Shown here piece by piece: positions 33,621 through 45,395 of a stretch of DNA of 64,000 nucleotides; positions within the stretch are counted from its first letter, which is position 1; the number at the start of each line of letters is the position of its first letter. The DNA lies in assembly GCA_023213395.1 (NCBI GenBank), contig CM041465.1, positions 53,637,741 through 53,701,740 of the forward strand. Direction: 5' to 3'. Source of the stretch: Cycas panzhihuaensis. Its lineage: Eukaryota; Cycadophyta. The position numbers and the translations under genes were made by a program. The notes under the pieces were generated by a model. That model was not told the DNA's origin. It made no database searches and saw only the letters and a list, made by a program, of their open reading frames with translations.

Positions 33621-34470
33621 GTGCCTTCTGGCCCTATCACCCGTTGTGCTCTCTTGACATCCTTTTTGTGCTTTCTCATAGGTGCATTTATGATGCCTCA
33701 TTTCTGCACTTTTTCCCTGTGCCCTTCCATCTCGTTTTGCATGCCACTCCCGTGCATGCCCGAGTTTATACTCGTTTGGCTCGTTTCATCACCCTGGACT
33801 CATTTTTGCAGTCCTTTCTCACTCTTAGGGTCCCCAAAGGGGATGCTCCCCTGTCTGGGGGCATGTTTTACTTTCCGAAGCAACCTTTTGGCACCCCAGG
33901 AGGCTTTTTTCTCTGACCACTCTCTGATGGTGATTGGACCGCTTGCTCTCACCCTGGGTAACCTCATTGCTAGGTCTTCCTAACCTTCATGGCCACTTTT
34001 TGCTTGCCTTTTGAGTATTGCTTTCACTATTCATTGACTACTAGGACTTTTGTGTCACCCATGTCCATCTACATCTTTACCGATGGCAGAAGTCGTAGTA
34101 ACCCTGGACCTTCTACCGCTGCATGGATTCTCCGCAGCCCTTCTGGACACGATCTCCTGTGCTCTGGGATCTTCCTCCCAGAGGCTACTAACAACAAAGC
34201 TAAATACACAGCTGTGATTAAAGCCCTTAATGATGCTTTCTATTTCCATCATGGATCCATCGTTTTGCTTTGCGACTCTTAAGTTGTGGTGTCTCATCTC
34301 ACCCAGGTTTACCAGGTGTGATGCCCTCACTTGAGGACTCTTGCTTCTACTGCCAGATCTCTCATGGCTTGCTTCTCTTCCATCGATATCCAGCATATCC
34401 CTCGGGCCCTCAACACTGAGGCAAATAGTCTCGTTCGCCTCATCCTTAAGCGTCGCCTTCCTCTCTTGCT
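33621..34470 (+). pseudogene. ORF2 with archaeal-type RNase H, element 2
   Basis: The aRNH domain (about 34066-34460) shows YIFTDGRSRSNPGPSTAAWI, EATNNKAKYTAVIKALNDAF (Glu of NNEAEY mutated), IVLLCDS and, past stops, VVVSHLTQVYQV, FSSIDIQHIPRALNTEANSL (last Asp position reads Asn). The nearest in-frame start is 33989 (MATFCLPFEY), equivalent to MATYCLFF in element 3. Upstream, from 33621, an open frame MPSGPITRCALLTSFL is shared with element 3 but in a different phase, so the true N-terminus is unclear. The stop after VYQV is CGA to TGA when compared with element 1. It acts in hybrid RNA removal in known Tat elements. Confidence 0.85.
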
Positions 34471-34883
34471 GACCGTCCCTGAGGCTTGTTTGGCCGCCCT
34501 GTTGCCCAAGCCCCAAGTCATCTTACACTTTGCTTTGCGACCCATTCACACCTCCAAAACCTAGCTGCTAATGAGGTTAAACTATAGCGACTACCCATTA
34601 TGCTTAATCTTTTTTATTATGCATGTCCTTCTGCATCTTTTGTGGTGGGGGCAGCCCCCTCACCTTTCTCATTCTTCCAATCGGTTCCCAGGTGGCTCAT
34701 AGGCAGCCCCTATGTTATCTCCACTGCCGCTTCCATATCCACGCGTTCTACCATGACACTCGTCGACACCCTTGCCTACTATTATGATCTCGATTGATAT
34801 ATCTATATACACATGTGCTACTGACAGTGGTATTGCCAGCATTTGGCATCACACCAAGCTTCTGAGCGGCGAGGCTCTACTGC
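34471..34883 (+). other. 3' non-coding region before 3' LTR, element 2
   Basis: After aRNH there is a pyrimidine-rich stretch, a short TATATCTATATA run near 34796, then the segment GCCAGCATTTGGCATCACAC shared with the other two elements. No gene is seen. Confidence 0.55.
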
Positions 34884-34894
34884 CAAGGGGGCAG
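34882..34894 (+). promoter_or_regulatory. Polypurine tract, element 2
   Basis: GCCAAGGGGGCAG touches the 3' LTR start TGTTTCCC. It is a purine run in the right place for plus-strand DNA priming, and is matched in element 3. Confidence 0.8.
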
Positions 34895-37544
34895 TGTTTC
34901 CCAACTTCTGGGAATGGATACAGAATTATCGACTCAAGTAAGTGCAGGTATGTTTCTCACCTTATCATCACTTTCTTTTGATGAGTGTTTACTTGCATCT
35001 TTGTGGCCTTGTAGGTGAGTTTCCCTTTGTCTACACTTATTCAGCCTATGACGACTATAGCAGGGGCATACTCCCAACAAGTGTGGCACCCTGGTGGCCA
35101 CTCCACTTCCTGCATTCTGCCCCCCTTGCTCTAAGACCTACTTGACTTGTGCCACCTCTGCCCGTATGATGACTCGTCATTGTTTGGTTGACTTGCCACA
35201 CTGTTTGAACCCTATTTTTGCTCTTTTAGACTCGTCTATTGACTTGCTTACCCTTGGGTAGATGTCTCAGCCCCCTATTAGCCCCTTTTGTCATTTGCCC
35301 ACTGACCTGGGCCGGGTCAGCCTAGTTTTGCCTCTGGGCTAATACCGCCGCAATTTTTGTGGTACCGTTAGAAAATCTATGGTACTACAGATTTTGCGGT
35401 GATATGACTATTCTAATTTATTTTTTAAAATCTGCTGTGGCAATTTCACATTTATTGTGAAATTGCCATGTGTCTCGCGACTTAACTCGCTGCCAACTAT
35501 GCCCTAATTGCTCACTTTAGGATTTAGGTTGGGTATTTAAGTCATCATTTACTCATTTTTTAGGACTTTTTGCTCACTTTTTGGATTGCTCCTCAAGGAA
35601 ACCACTCTGTGCTCTGCTATTCTCTGTTGCCCTACTACTGCTATAGGACCTATGCCTCTCCTCCATCACCCAACTCTCTTTTGGTATGGCTAAGACATCT
35701 TCCCAGCCCTTCACACACCTTAGAGAGGGCCCCTTTGGAGAGATCTCAGCAGATTCTTGCCCGGGCAGCCATTAAGCATTCCAAGTGTAGGTGTTCTTTC
35801 TCCAACTCCATTAGCAAGGTTCCAAACCTGCAACACCATAGTTTTTGGGCTAATTTCTCATCCTCTCCTTAGCAGCCCCTTGACTGAGGTAAGAGCCTCC
35901 CCTCCTCTTCTTAGGTATTCATTGATTTGAGTTATTTTCCTATTTAATTGATACCCTATCTTGCTTATCCTCTTGCTTGGGTTTGTGAAGGTTGTTTTCC
36001 CTTTTATATTAGACTGTTTTACTCCTATTATTAGTGCCTCCTTACTTGCGTTTGTTGCTCAAGGCAGTGGCAAAGAGGGATTGCATAGGGTTTGGGAGAG
36101 AGCTGGGTGGATTTCGTACCACCTTCCACGCTCCTCAAGCAGCTTTTAGCCCCCCAAACCTTCCCTCTTACCTCGTGTTGTCCTTGGCACTCAAACAAGG
36201 GTTTGTTGGGCCTTCCTTAGCTACTGAAATCAGTGCTATCACACGTTACAGCGCTGGTTTGAGGGCTTGTGCTTAGGTCTGGGCAACTCACGTAAGTCCT
36301 GACCGCTTGTTCTTTGCCCAACTTTTTTCCCGACAACCTGGTTTGCTCTTCATAGCACCTCGGCTTACCGTAGGTCTTCTTTGGCTCATTTCAACTCCCT
36401 TGCTATTATTTTCTAGCCATCTTTCTTAACCTTACCCTCACTACCTTGTGGCTTTTGAGGGAGGTTGGGGTTATTCTTTGCAGGAGGTGGGCCACTCTGA
36501 GGCTTACCGGTTACTTTCCATTTGCTTTGGTCATCCTCCTTTACATATTATCATCATTGTGTTGATGCTAACATATATGTATTTAAGTTTATATTTATTT
36601 TACATAGACATATATTGTTAGGATCTTGCCATTGCATGTTAGTACCCTTTCTCTGGGAAGGGGGAGGTTGTCGTTTACTTGCAGGTATCTGAAAAGCGCA
36701 AAGGACCTTTCTCCATTTGTCCCTTTGCTGATAAGTACTTCCATGCATGTTGTACTTTCATACTTCATTTATTGCTAGTATTTGGTCTCTTTCTTTCCTT
36801 GGTTTTATACTTTAGTATTTTTCCAGGGAAGGTAAGGGAGCCCCTCATTCCGATCTGTCGCGACGCTTCACGACCGTCGTGCCTTGTGGAGTAGCTTTGG
36901 GTGCCTCTTGGGAGCACCATTATTACGACATGCTTCCAGTCTAGGTATACACTTTGACTCCACCCTATCACCTTTTCCTTTTGAATTTCTTTTACATAAG
37001 TAGTAATTAGCTCATTAGAAATAGAAAGGAAACCAACCTTGCTTTTGGGTTACACTTTATTTATTTTGTTACTTATATCTTCTCTAGTCGTAGGAAAAGG
37101 TCTTAGGAAACCTTCCCTCTCACCTTTTCCCTCCTTTTACCATGCAAGCTTCCTTCTCTCTTTATTATTTGTGTATTTGGTTAGGTTGCTTAGGTATACT
37201 TTGACCCTGTCCATAGGCTACCTACTTGCCTATCCTTCCTTGTTTCCTGTTGCCCTAGGGAAACCCTTGAAGGTTCCTCTCCTTCCCCTTCCGGCCATCC
37301 AAGGGTGGGAGGATCCTTCCCTTAGGTCAACCCAGGCTAACCCTACGCCTCCTCATCTCTTGTTTGAAGTGGGGGGATCACCCTTTGGTAGCTATATTCC
37401 ATTGTAGGTCCCGAACTCGTGCTCCGACGCACGGGGCACCCGGCGTGGTACTTGCCCTACTTATAGGTCCCTTTCTCGATCATATTACCAATCGCTCTTA
37501 CCATTCCTATTTAGTTAGGTAGCTATCCCATAGATGCACATCTA
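34895..37544 (+). repeat. 3' LTR of Tat element 2 (2650 bp)
   Basis: It starts TGTTTCCCAACTT and ends GATGCACATCTA. It aligns with 20850-23492 throughout. A palindrome AAAATCT-ATGGTACTAC-AGATTTT is at 35372-35395; in the 5' LTR its arms have decayed. Confidence 0.93.
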
Positions 37545-37549
37545 GTAAC
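37545..37549. repeat. Target site duplication GTAAC, right copy (Tat element 2)
   Basis: Matches 20845-20849. Confidence 0.93.
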
Positions 37550-39016
37550 CTATACCATTTATTATAGATATAGCTAGGACAACTGCTTCTAGAGGAGGTG
37601 CTCTAATTGCTCCTACTAAAGCTGCAGCTAAATGCCAATGGAAACTTGATGATGATAAAATTCATGTAGGGATAGTTCTTATCACTGATTCTTCTCTGCA
37701 TGATCTCATTGATAAATCTATACATGATATAGCATGGAAAGTTCTTAAAGTTTTTAAGAAGAACTTTGACACTAAATTAGACTTAGAATTTGTTCACTTA
37801 GTACTAAATATGAATAAATTGAAAATGTAGAAATGACATATAAGTGAGACAATCAATCTCCTTTATCCAATCAAATAAGCCATTGATAAATATTTCAAAA
37901 CTTAATGCATTACATGGGCTTTCTTAATTCAGTCATGTCTCTATATCCTAGATTACAAAAATCTACTAGGAAGTCTTTAATCGAGTGGCACTTTGAAGAC
38001 CCTAAACTTTAAGGATCTTGTTAATAAGTTCATTGAATTTGATAAGACCTTTAATACCAACTTTTCGACTATATCCGATCCAACTGATGCTGCTTTTGAA
38101 GTGGAAGAAGATCTTTGTTATACCAAAAATCAAGGTCAATACTCTTACATAGGTGGTAATTTATATGGAAGAGGTAGAGATAGATAACAAGGACAAGATC
38201 CTCTTGGTCAATAGGCTCCTAAACTTCAACAAAAATAGTCTCGAGGTTAAGGCTAGAATAATCAACCTAGACTGAGATCCAATAATCAAAGATAATCCAA
38301 CCTGCCCAATATTTCTTATGGGACTAGAAATTAAATAATTGTGTGCTAAAAGTGTAATAGGAAATGACATTAAGCCAAAATTTATAAATCTGCCACTAAT
38401 AAACCACCAAACTATCAATAACACCATAGTACACATAATGCTGATAATACTTATTTTGAAGATACTTTTAGTGGAATGCAATTTGCTCATACATACCTTT
38501 AAGGAATTGGGACCACTTCATCAAATGTTGTTGATAGATCCACTAGAAGCTCATTATGGCTATGCTTATTCACTTTTACCTTTACCACCTGGAGTTGCAG
38601 AAAGTAACACCTCAAATACTTTATCGTGGATCATAGATACTAGAGAAACACAACACATGACTTGTCATTACTAGTTCTTTTAGGATTTTGACTCTAAAGT
38701 CCATGGTGTTGTACATATGATTAACAAATTATCTCAACTAGTGGAAGGACTTGGAACTATTTGATTGAAACTCCTAGGCCTTCCAGATTTAACCTTTATT
38801 GATATTTTATATATTCCTGCTCTGAAGAAGAACCTAATCTCCCTGTTCACCCTTATCTCTTGTGGTTTTGATTTTAGTGTAACTACAAATAATCAAACTC
38901 TCTATGTCATTTACCCTCCTTCAAATGCTATGGTTATGACCAGAATTCTTGATGGCAAGCATTTTCGCCTAACTGGGTCACCATCCTCTGAAGCTAATCT
39001 ATTTTTGGATCTTTAA
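37550..39016 (+). pseudogene. gag: Ty1/copia gag-protease remnant (continuation)
   Basis: In frame with 20715-20849 across the insertion: AKCQWKLDDDKIHVGIVLI, DLIDKSIHDIAWKVLKVFKK and LEFVHLVLNMNKLKM (37600-37840) form a copia gag. Around 38330-38400 an imperfect CCHC knuckle reads C-x-K-C-N-R-K-x-H-x-A-K-x-x-K with stops. At 38620-38670 WIIDTRETQHMTCHY is the copia protease site, normally WIIDTGATxHM, so Gly is mutated to Arg. FIDILYIPALKKNLISLFTL (38790-38860) is the standard segment between protease and integrase. No integrase core follows: the next element begins near 39100. Stops are numerous. Confidence 0.88.
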
Positions 39017-39099
39017 GTTCATAATACTCTTAAAATACCTTATTTTTCATGTTTATGATCTTCATTTAGTAGAAAAATGCCTTAAGAGGATTAAAAAAA

Positions 39100-40127
39100 T
39101 GTAAAAAATGGTGCAACTACAACTATAACCAAGTACAACCAACTGCAACTAAGTGCTACTGGGTGGTCTTCAAGTACAACTAAATACATTTGATTGGTCT
39201 ACAAGTGTAACAAATTGTAACCACACAGTTTGCAAGTACAACGGTAAGAAAAATTAAGTGCAACTACAGGTGCAACCACTGCAAACCCAAGTGCAACCAC
39301 TGCGGACTGAGGTGCAACTCTACGAAAATGGAAAATAGAAAAATTAAAAATGGTAGCATTTTTGGTGGGGTAAACGAAGTCCATTTCACACAAAATTTTA
39401 GGAGGATCTTTTCACACATGTCCTCTACACGATTAAAGAGAAAAACCTCCTAATTAAATGGATTTGATCAAGATTTCTTTAACCATTTTAAATCCATTGG
39501 AGAATAGAAAAATAGAAAACCCATTGCAGAATAAAAATGCATTATAGGGTTTTATAATGGAGTATCTCGGCATGAAGGATAGAGAGAGAGGATGCCCACA
39601 TCCATAGATATAGTACGTGGAGCAAGATCCGAGGAAAGTTATCTAAAATTACTTTCCAAAAAGAGAGAACATCTCCAAAAATAGAAATTCTGCGTAACAC
39701 AGAAAAAGGAACAGAAGTGCAATAGAACAACACCCAAAATCCATTGTGGGGATCATGAAGGAGCCTAAGAAATTGAAGTTGCAGCCGAGGAAGGAAAATA
39801 ATAGCAGCAACAGTCTAAGAAAGAGACGCCAGCAGGATTTCTTCACCAAGAAAAGAGAATTTTGGTTATTGGCAACTAAAACTCTATGCAAACTTCAAAG
39901 ACAGTGGTTCCAAAGAATGTGCAACAGCTCAAGAAGCATCCAACACTTAGTTCTTCTCTCTCAACTTGTTGTAGCAGTCCTTTGCATGCTCAATAGAGCA
40001 CAAAAAAAATGAATTTTATAAGAAAATTTAAAATATCTTCAAATTTATGTAATATTATTATAAATTTATTCTGAATTTATTTCAATTGGATTAAGTCTTC
40101 ACTTTTCCATTCAAATTCAGATCAATA
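39100..40127 (+). repeat. Probable 5' LTR of plus-strand Ty3/gypsy element
   Basis: The right edge is set by the primer site at 40131. The left edge TGTAAAAAATGG at 39100 is a guess, because the 3' LTR lies outside the window. The first 230 bases are rich in GTGCAACTAC / GTGCAACCAC repeats (39111-39330). No gene is seen. Confidence 0.5.
39111..39330. repeat. Irregular short repeats of GTGCAAC(C/T)AC
   Basis: The motif and variants (AGTACAAC, AGTGCAAC, GGTGCAAC) recur more than ten times at uneven spacing, giving a degenerate minisatellite in the presumed U3 of the LTR. Confidence 0.7.
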
Positions 40128-40130
40128 TTT

Positions 40131-40142
40131 TGGTATCAGAGC
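40131..40142 (+). promoter_or_regulatory. tRNA-iMet primer-binding site (gypsy host of element 3)
   Basis: A perfect TGGTATCAGAGC, followed 167 bases later by the gag start. This is the usual initiator-Met primer site of plant gypsy elements. Confidence 0.9.
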
Positions 40143-40308
40143 TAGTTTTCTTAAAATCCTTAGGAACTTAGGGATTTTTAAAGAAAAAGAAAAGAAAAAC
40201 CCTCTTGCTTTCGTTATGAAAGTTTTTATGAAAACTAGATTTCAGTATTTGTTGACCGACAAACCTTTAACTAAACCACTTAAGAAAGAACGTAGACAGT
40301 GAAGAAAG

Positions 40309-41300
40309 ATGGATGAACTAGAGCAAAAGATGGAGGAAAGGTTTATGAAGATGGAGCAAAATCTTGACAGACTAACCCAGCTAGTGGCACAACTAGTCTC
40401 TCAACAAGTTACAACTTCTTCTTCAACAGCCAAAGGCATAAAGAAGGAAGAAGATGAACCAATGAAAGAGGAAACAAATGAAGAGATGGTAGAAGACCAA
40501 CAAAAAGATGAAGAAGATGACAATCTGATGATAATAACACATCTATTCAAGGTAGAGGCAAAACTTGAATTACCCATCTATGATGGAACTTTAGATGCCG
40601 AAAAGTTAGATGGTTGGTTGGACTAACTAGAAACATATTTTTCCATTTATGGGTATAAAAACCAGCAGAAATTTATTTTTGCTAAGTTAAAATTATCTAA
40701 GCATGTATTAGTTTGGTGGAATGCATATCTTAAATCCCATAATATAAATGAAATTACCTAGCAACAATTTAAAATCCTCATAAAGAAGCAATTCTATCCT
40801 ATTAGATATGAAGAGTAAGAGAGGATTAAATGGCAATATTACCAATAGGAAAGAGGCCAAAATGTCCAAGACTACACAACAAAATTTTAAAATCAAGCTA
40901 TTGTGTTGGGCATCTCTTTATTGGGTAAAGATATCATGCTGAAGTATATTAGAGGACTGCACCAGGATATTCAGCAAGAACTTCAATTATTTGAAGTTAA
41001 ATAGCTCAATGAATCTAGCAAGAAGGTGATTGCCATAGAAAAGAGGAACAAGAAGGTTTATGTTAAGAGGAAAAGGTTTGCACCTCAAGAAGGTAGCAAC
41101 AAACCTGCCCAAGGAAAGAGGTTTCCAGGTAAAGTTGGACAATAACCCATTGGAGGTTTTGGCAAGAAGAAACAAGCTAATACCACCTAAATCAGAGTCA
41201 CTTGTACTTATTACAAGTAAACGGGTCACAGCATAGAAGATTGTTGGTTCCTACACCCAGAGAAATGACCTAAGAATGAGGGGAAAGGTAAAGCTAAAAC
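40309..41300 (+). pseudogene. gag: gag of plus-strand Ty3/gypsy element
   Basis: It starts MDELEQKMEERFMKMEQNLD (40309), a coiled-coil-like N-terminus, then an acidic stretch. The capsid region has LPIYDGTLDAEKLDGWLD, FAKLKLSKHVLVWWNAYLKS and FKILIKKQFYPIRYEE (40560-40830), the WW..F pattern of gypsy gag. A basic KRNKKVYVKRKRF segment follows. The zinc knuckle reads C-T-Y-Y-K-stop-T-G-H-S-I-E-D-C near 41208-41250, with the second Cys changed to Tyr. Stops are mostly CAG/CAA/TGG changes. Confidence 0.88.
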
Positions 41301-41439
41301 TAAAAGTAAAGCTTTATTTAACTCTATGGGTGATGAAGATGTTTGTGGAATTAAAGAAGGAAATAAGAAGTTGATGCTCATGGCTAATGTAGAGCCTAAA
41401 AATAACCATCAGCAAATTGATCCAGAGATTAGAGATGAG

Positions 41440-41502
41440 CTCTTCATGGTAAGAATCCAAGTGAAGCAAAGTTTGGTTGATGCCATCTTTGATGGAGGAA
41501 GC
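41440..41502 (+). pseudogene. Protease start of plus-strand gypsy element, split by Tat element 3
   Basis: MVRIQVKQSLVDAIFDGGS puts the catalytic Asp-Gly-Gly just before the target site GAAGC. The frame resumes at 61974 with KNLISEALVKKLGLKIHEHP. Confidence 0.85.
41498..41502. repeat. Target site duplication GAAGC, left copy (Tat element 3)
   Basis: GAAGC precedes TGAAACA, the complement of the LTR end. The second copy is at 61974-61978. Confidence 0.92.
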
Positions 41503-44090
41503 TGAAACACTTGTCGCGAGATGGTATCCCTACATTTAGTAAAAGGAACGGATTATGCAAAGCTAAGTTAGGCTAAATAGCAAGGACTTCACCTTGCAGG
41601 GCGTCCGTGCACCAGAGCATAGATTTAGAATTGCAGAGGTGCCTGGTTGCTTCTAGGTAGCTACACAAAGTGAGGCCTTCCTACCCCTCGGATGGCCGGG
41701 AAGAGGAGGAGAGAACCTGGTACATTGCGTCTTCTTAAGGAAGTGAGAAGACAACATGAGAATGGGGATGTAAGTAGAATGTGGCATCTAGGTGTAGGCT
41801 AAAAAAGGGGGGTAAAGTATGGGTAGCTCTAACATGAAGTAAACTGTCTAAATATGCTAGACTAACCACTAGATACAAGCAATGCAAAGCAAAAATATAT
41901 TCCTTTCCCCTTTCAATTCCTTATATGTTTCTAACTACGCAAACATGTGCATAAAAGACAACAACATAAAGAAAATACATAGGGACAAGGAAAATACTTG
42001 GACCCGATGTTCGAATGGAGTGCTATCTATCTCTTCGCTTCCCGCTCCTTCCTGCTCCACTCGATGCACATACGATGTCAGTCAGCAATGGTTGCCATGA
42101 GCAACTGAAGAGGGGCTAGCTTACCTCCCCTTATACATGCAAAAGTAAAACAGAAAAAGGTAAACAACCGAAAGTGACAAAAAAACACTAAATGTAGAAC
42201 TAACCTGCAATAGGTTTCGTTCCACATGCAACTCCACCGATGCAAGATCCTGTAAGTCAACTAGACGAGTATCTCCCTCTTAAAAGAGGGGCCACAAAGT
42301 AGATCGAGTATATGTGCTAAACTCAAATGAAACCAAATCAAACTAAGCTAAGCATATATATCATCATTTAATGCAACAACATTTAACAAAAACTCCCATA
42401 AACATTTACCACAAGTGACACCCAAAAATGTAGAGTATAGCCTCAGAATGGCTAACTCACCCACAATAAATCTCCACTTAGTCTCGAGAAGGGAAACATG
42501 CTTGCAGTAAGGACACGGGGTAGTGAATAATGAGAAAGAAGAGGGCAACTAAAAGGTATGCGAACACCCAAAGAACAAGATGCTACGAACAACAAATCAT
42601 CCAATTAAGTGAGTGGCAAACTGTTAACCAGTAAGGAGCAGTTTCAGGGCTTGTGCGATGCCAAAAACCAACAGATAGAAATCTAGAACTAGCATGGCAA
42701 TGGGTTGCCAACGCTGGTTTAGCTCCGAAAATGGGTTCCCAAACCCCCTAACTTGACTCTTAGGAAGGCACCAAAGATAAAAAGAAAGAGAATAAGGGAT
42801 GAAACCCTTGGGGAGAAGGACATCAAGGGGGACGAACCCTACCTTCCTCCCTCAAATTTTCTTTGTGTTACCCCCCTACAATAGCCACTTAAGAGTAGGT
42901 TTAAAGGGATTATTAGGGAAGCAATATTATGCCAAAAGATAAGAAAGTAATGCTAAATAGGTACAACAATAAGGAGACACATAAACTAAGAGTTTATCCA
43001 CAAAAACATAAAGAAATAACATCAATCATAAAGTAAATGTAAGAGGTACTTTGTTGTGAAGATACCAAGCATGAATCTTGCTGGAAAAACAATAGGAAAA
43101 AACTAACATCTAGTGGATTATAATAGCAGGTTTGGGGAAGAGAGAAATGTGAGGATGATCCTGTGAGTTTGGAGTCTTTGAAGCTTGTCTTTTGGGGAGC
43201 TTTTGATGATGATCCTCCTTGAAGCTTTGAAGTCCTGCAAGTAGGTATAGAGTTTACTATTGGTGAGCAATAGGGGCAACAATGGTCCCTGGAATTGAGC
43301 CAGCAGTTGTGTGTCTCTCTTTGTAGTAGGTTTCTGTGAGGATTTTATGTAAATTTCTGTAAAAATAAGTCAAAGATCCATCAAAATAAAGAGGATTACT
43401 TGTTTTATCCCCTGTTCACTGTAGGTGAATGTTGGGGATGTCAAGGTGACACAAATGAACAGGTGCCAAGTGGTAGTTCTGTGAAAAAAGTGGAAACTAT
43501 CGCATGATTTTTTTTTAAATTTCAAATAGTCGCCCCGTGGTAAACTTTGCGGTACCGCGGCAAAGATCGCAGTACCACTAAGTTTACAGCGGTACTAGAC
43601 TGGGAATAAGAAATAGATAAAAATAAGTAGGAATAAGGCTTTAGAGTTAATATTAAGAATAAATTAAGGCTGGAACAACTGGAGGGAATACCCAGGTGAT
43701 GGGCAAGTAGCCAAAATAGGAAAATAGATCTCAACCAAGGATTTAATCAGACTTGGAGGAGACTGCAACACGAGCAAAATGTCGTAACATGGGCAAACAT
43801 GACTAGCTGAAGCATCCCAGGAGGTCGTGGAGATGAAGTGGGTGGCTGTGCGCAATATGGGGTATAACATTCATTGAGGAATGCCCCCATTGTGAGTCGT
43901 CATAGGCTGAAAGTGTGCTATAAGCACATGCAATATGATCAAGCAAAGAAGCAATGCAGGCAGGCAAGCATATATCAAGTAGTCTACGCTAAACAATCTC
44001 ATCCAAACAAGAGCAAGGAGAAGTGAGAACATATACCTAAGCTTACCTGAGTCGATGTGTCTCAAGTCCATTCCCGGTAGCCAGGAAACA
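41503..44090 (-). repeat. 3' LTR of Tat element 3 (2588 bp)
   Basis: Minus strand: it starts TGTTTCCTGGCTACC (44090) and ends CGACAAGTGTTTCA (41503). It aligns along its length with 59398-61973. It holds the GCGGTACCGCGGCAAAG module near 43545-43565. Short frames in it are mirrored in the other LTR and have no known domain. Confidence 0.93.
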
Positions 44091-44104
44091 CTGCCTCCTT
44101 GGCA
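44091..44104 (-). promoter_or_regulatory. Polypurine tract, element 3
   Basis: Minus strand TGCCAAGGAGGCAG, next to the 3' LTR. Confidence 0.8.
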
Positions 44105-44470
44105 ACAGAGCCTCATCACTCGGAAGCGTGACATGATGGCAAATGCTGACAACCAAAAACATCGGTAGCACATGCATATATATATATATAAAATAATCAT
44201 AAACAGCATATAGACCAAGGGTGTCAGCGAGTATCATGGCAGAACACGTGGATAAGGGAGACAGAGATAAGGATAACATAGGGACTGCTTACGCGTCGTC
44301 TAAGCATCGACCTGCAAGTGAATAGAGTAACTGAAGGGGATGCCCCATGTTACCAAAGTGCAACGAGTGGTAGAAGGGCATCCAACAAACTGAATAAGCA
44401 CATCAAACTAAAAGTAATCAGAGACTTGGGTATGGGCTGACCAGGTAAATCTTAAAGGTGGTCACCAAGG
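44105..44470 (-). other. 3' non-coding region, element 3
   Basis: It corresponds to 34471-34883 of element 2. It contains a short (TA)n run at 44175-44191 and no coding motif. Confidence 0.55.
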
Positions 44471-44474
44471 AAAG

Positions 44475-44941
44475 GGAGGCGATGCTCAAGGATGAGGCGG
44501 ACAAGGCTATCTACCTCAACATTGAGGTCCTAAGGGATGCGCTAAATATCCACTGACGAAAAATGAGCTAGGAGAGACTTGGCGGTTGAAGCGAGGGCAT
44601 CACAACTGGTAAACCTGGGTGAGACGGGACACCACAACTCAAGAATCGCAGAGCAACACGATGGGTCTGTGATGGAAATAGAGAGCATCGATAAGGGCTT
44701 TAATAACGGCCATGTACTCAGCTTCGTTATTGGTTGCCTTGGGAAGGAAGATCCTAGAACGCAGGAAATCATGTCCAAAGGGGCTGCGAAGGACCTAAGC
44801 AGCGGTAGAAGGTCCAGGGTTACCACGGCTTCCACCATCGGTAAAGATGTAAAGGGATATGGGCGAACACTAAATCCTGGCAGTAAGTAAACATTGACGA
44901 AATGAAAAGGATACTCGAAAAAATAGGCAATAAGTGGCCAT
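44475..44941 (-). pseudogene. Archaeal-type RNase H (aRNH), element 3
   Basis: From MATYCLFFRV (44941) the minus strand gives YIFTDGGSRGNPGPSTAA (44790-44860), FLPKATNNEAEYMAVIKALI with an intact catalytic Glu, and IVLLCDSQVVVS-LTQVY. After a stop and a frame change come AKSLLAHFSSVDI and LNVEVDSLVRLIL. All four catalytic positions can be placed, the best of the three copies. Stops (after NPGPSTAA and VYQ) match those expected from C-to-T change. An additional open frame upstream (44969-45307, MPSGPVTCCALLTPFLPSL) is shared with element 2 but lies in another phase. Confidence 0.87.
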
Positions 44942-45313
44942 GAAGGGTAGGAGGACCTAGCAATGAGGTTACCCAAGGATGGGAGTAAGCAGTCCGACTA
45001 CCATCTGAGAGCGGGTGGAGAAAAGATGCCCTAGAGCACTAAAGGTTACTTTAGGAAGTAAAATATGCCCCCAGATGAGGGAGCATTCCCTTTGGGGACC
45101 CCATGAGCGAAAAAGGGCTGCAAAAATCAGTCCGGGGTGGCGAAATGAGCCAAATGAGTATAAACTCGGGTATGCACGGGAGTGGCATACAAAATGAGGC
45201 AGAAGGGCCCTGGAAAAGGTGCAATAATGGGGCGCCATAAATGCCTTTGCAAGAGAAGGTAAAAATGGCGTCAATAGAGCACAACATGTGACAGGGCCAG
45301 AAGGCAAAGGTGA

Positions 45314-45373
45314 TTAGGGAAACGAGACGGTCCCAATGGCTGTCGCGAGGTCAGAAATGGAGGAAGTACCCAT
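45314..45373 (-). CDS. Conserved 19-codon small frame ahead of aRNH, element 3
   Basis: M-G-T-S-S-I-S-D-L-A-T-A-I-G-T-V-S-F-P then TAA. It matches 33555-33614 of element 2 in length, start, centre and stop position. It begins 14 bases from the shared TATATA core. Confidence 0.35.
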   Translation of the reverse strand: MGTSSISDLATAIGTVSFP

Positions 45374-45386
45374 TGGGGCCCCTACC

Positions 45387-45395
45387 TATATAAGG
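45387..45395 (+). promoter_or_regulatory. TATA box of antisense gene, copy 3
   Basis: TATATAAGG, 165 bases before the exon 1 ATG at 45560. It is identical to the site in copy 2 (33533-33541, minus). Read on the other strand it offers TATATAG to the diverging aRNH side. Confidence 0.65.

Larger units (their letters stand above)
20850..37544 (+). mobile_element. Tat-lineage Ty3/gypsy element 2 (full domain set)
   Basis: A 16.7-kb element inserted in a copia gag gene. Order: 5' LTR, tRNA-Arg-like primer site, gag, protease, RT, RNase H, integrase, antisense PMD-like gene, aRNH, polypurine tract, 3' LTR. All domains are visible but several stops, mostly of the CAA/CAG/CGA to stop type, interrupt gag-pol, so it is no longer autonomous. 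It is a different subfamily from elements 1 and 3 (LTR length and U3/U5 differ), while the internal plan is the same. The outermost bases of both LTRs read TA where the inner copies have TG and CA. Confidence 0.94.

Noticed and set aside
33989-34460. Plant pararetrovirus RNase H or host RNase H gene
   Set aside because: It lies between matched LTRs of an element with integrase, and the same domain is at the same place in two other Tat elements.
39111-39330. Possible satellite or telomere-like array (GTGCAAC repeats)
   Set aside because: Spacing is irregular and the array is short; better seen as a degenerate minisatellite in an LTR.
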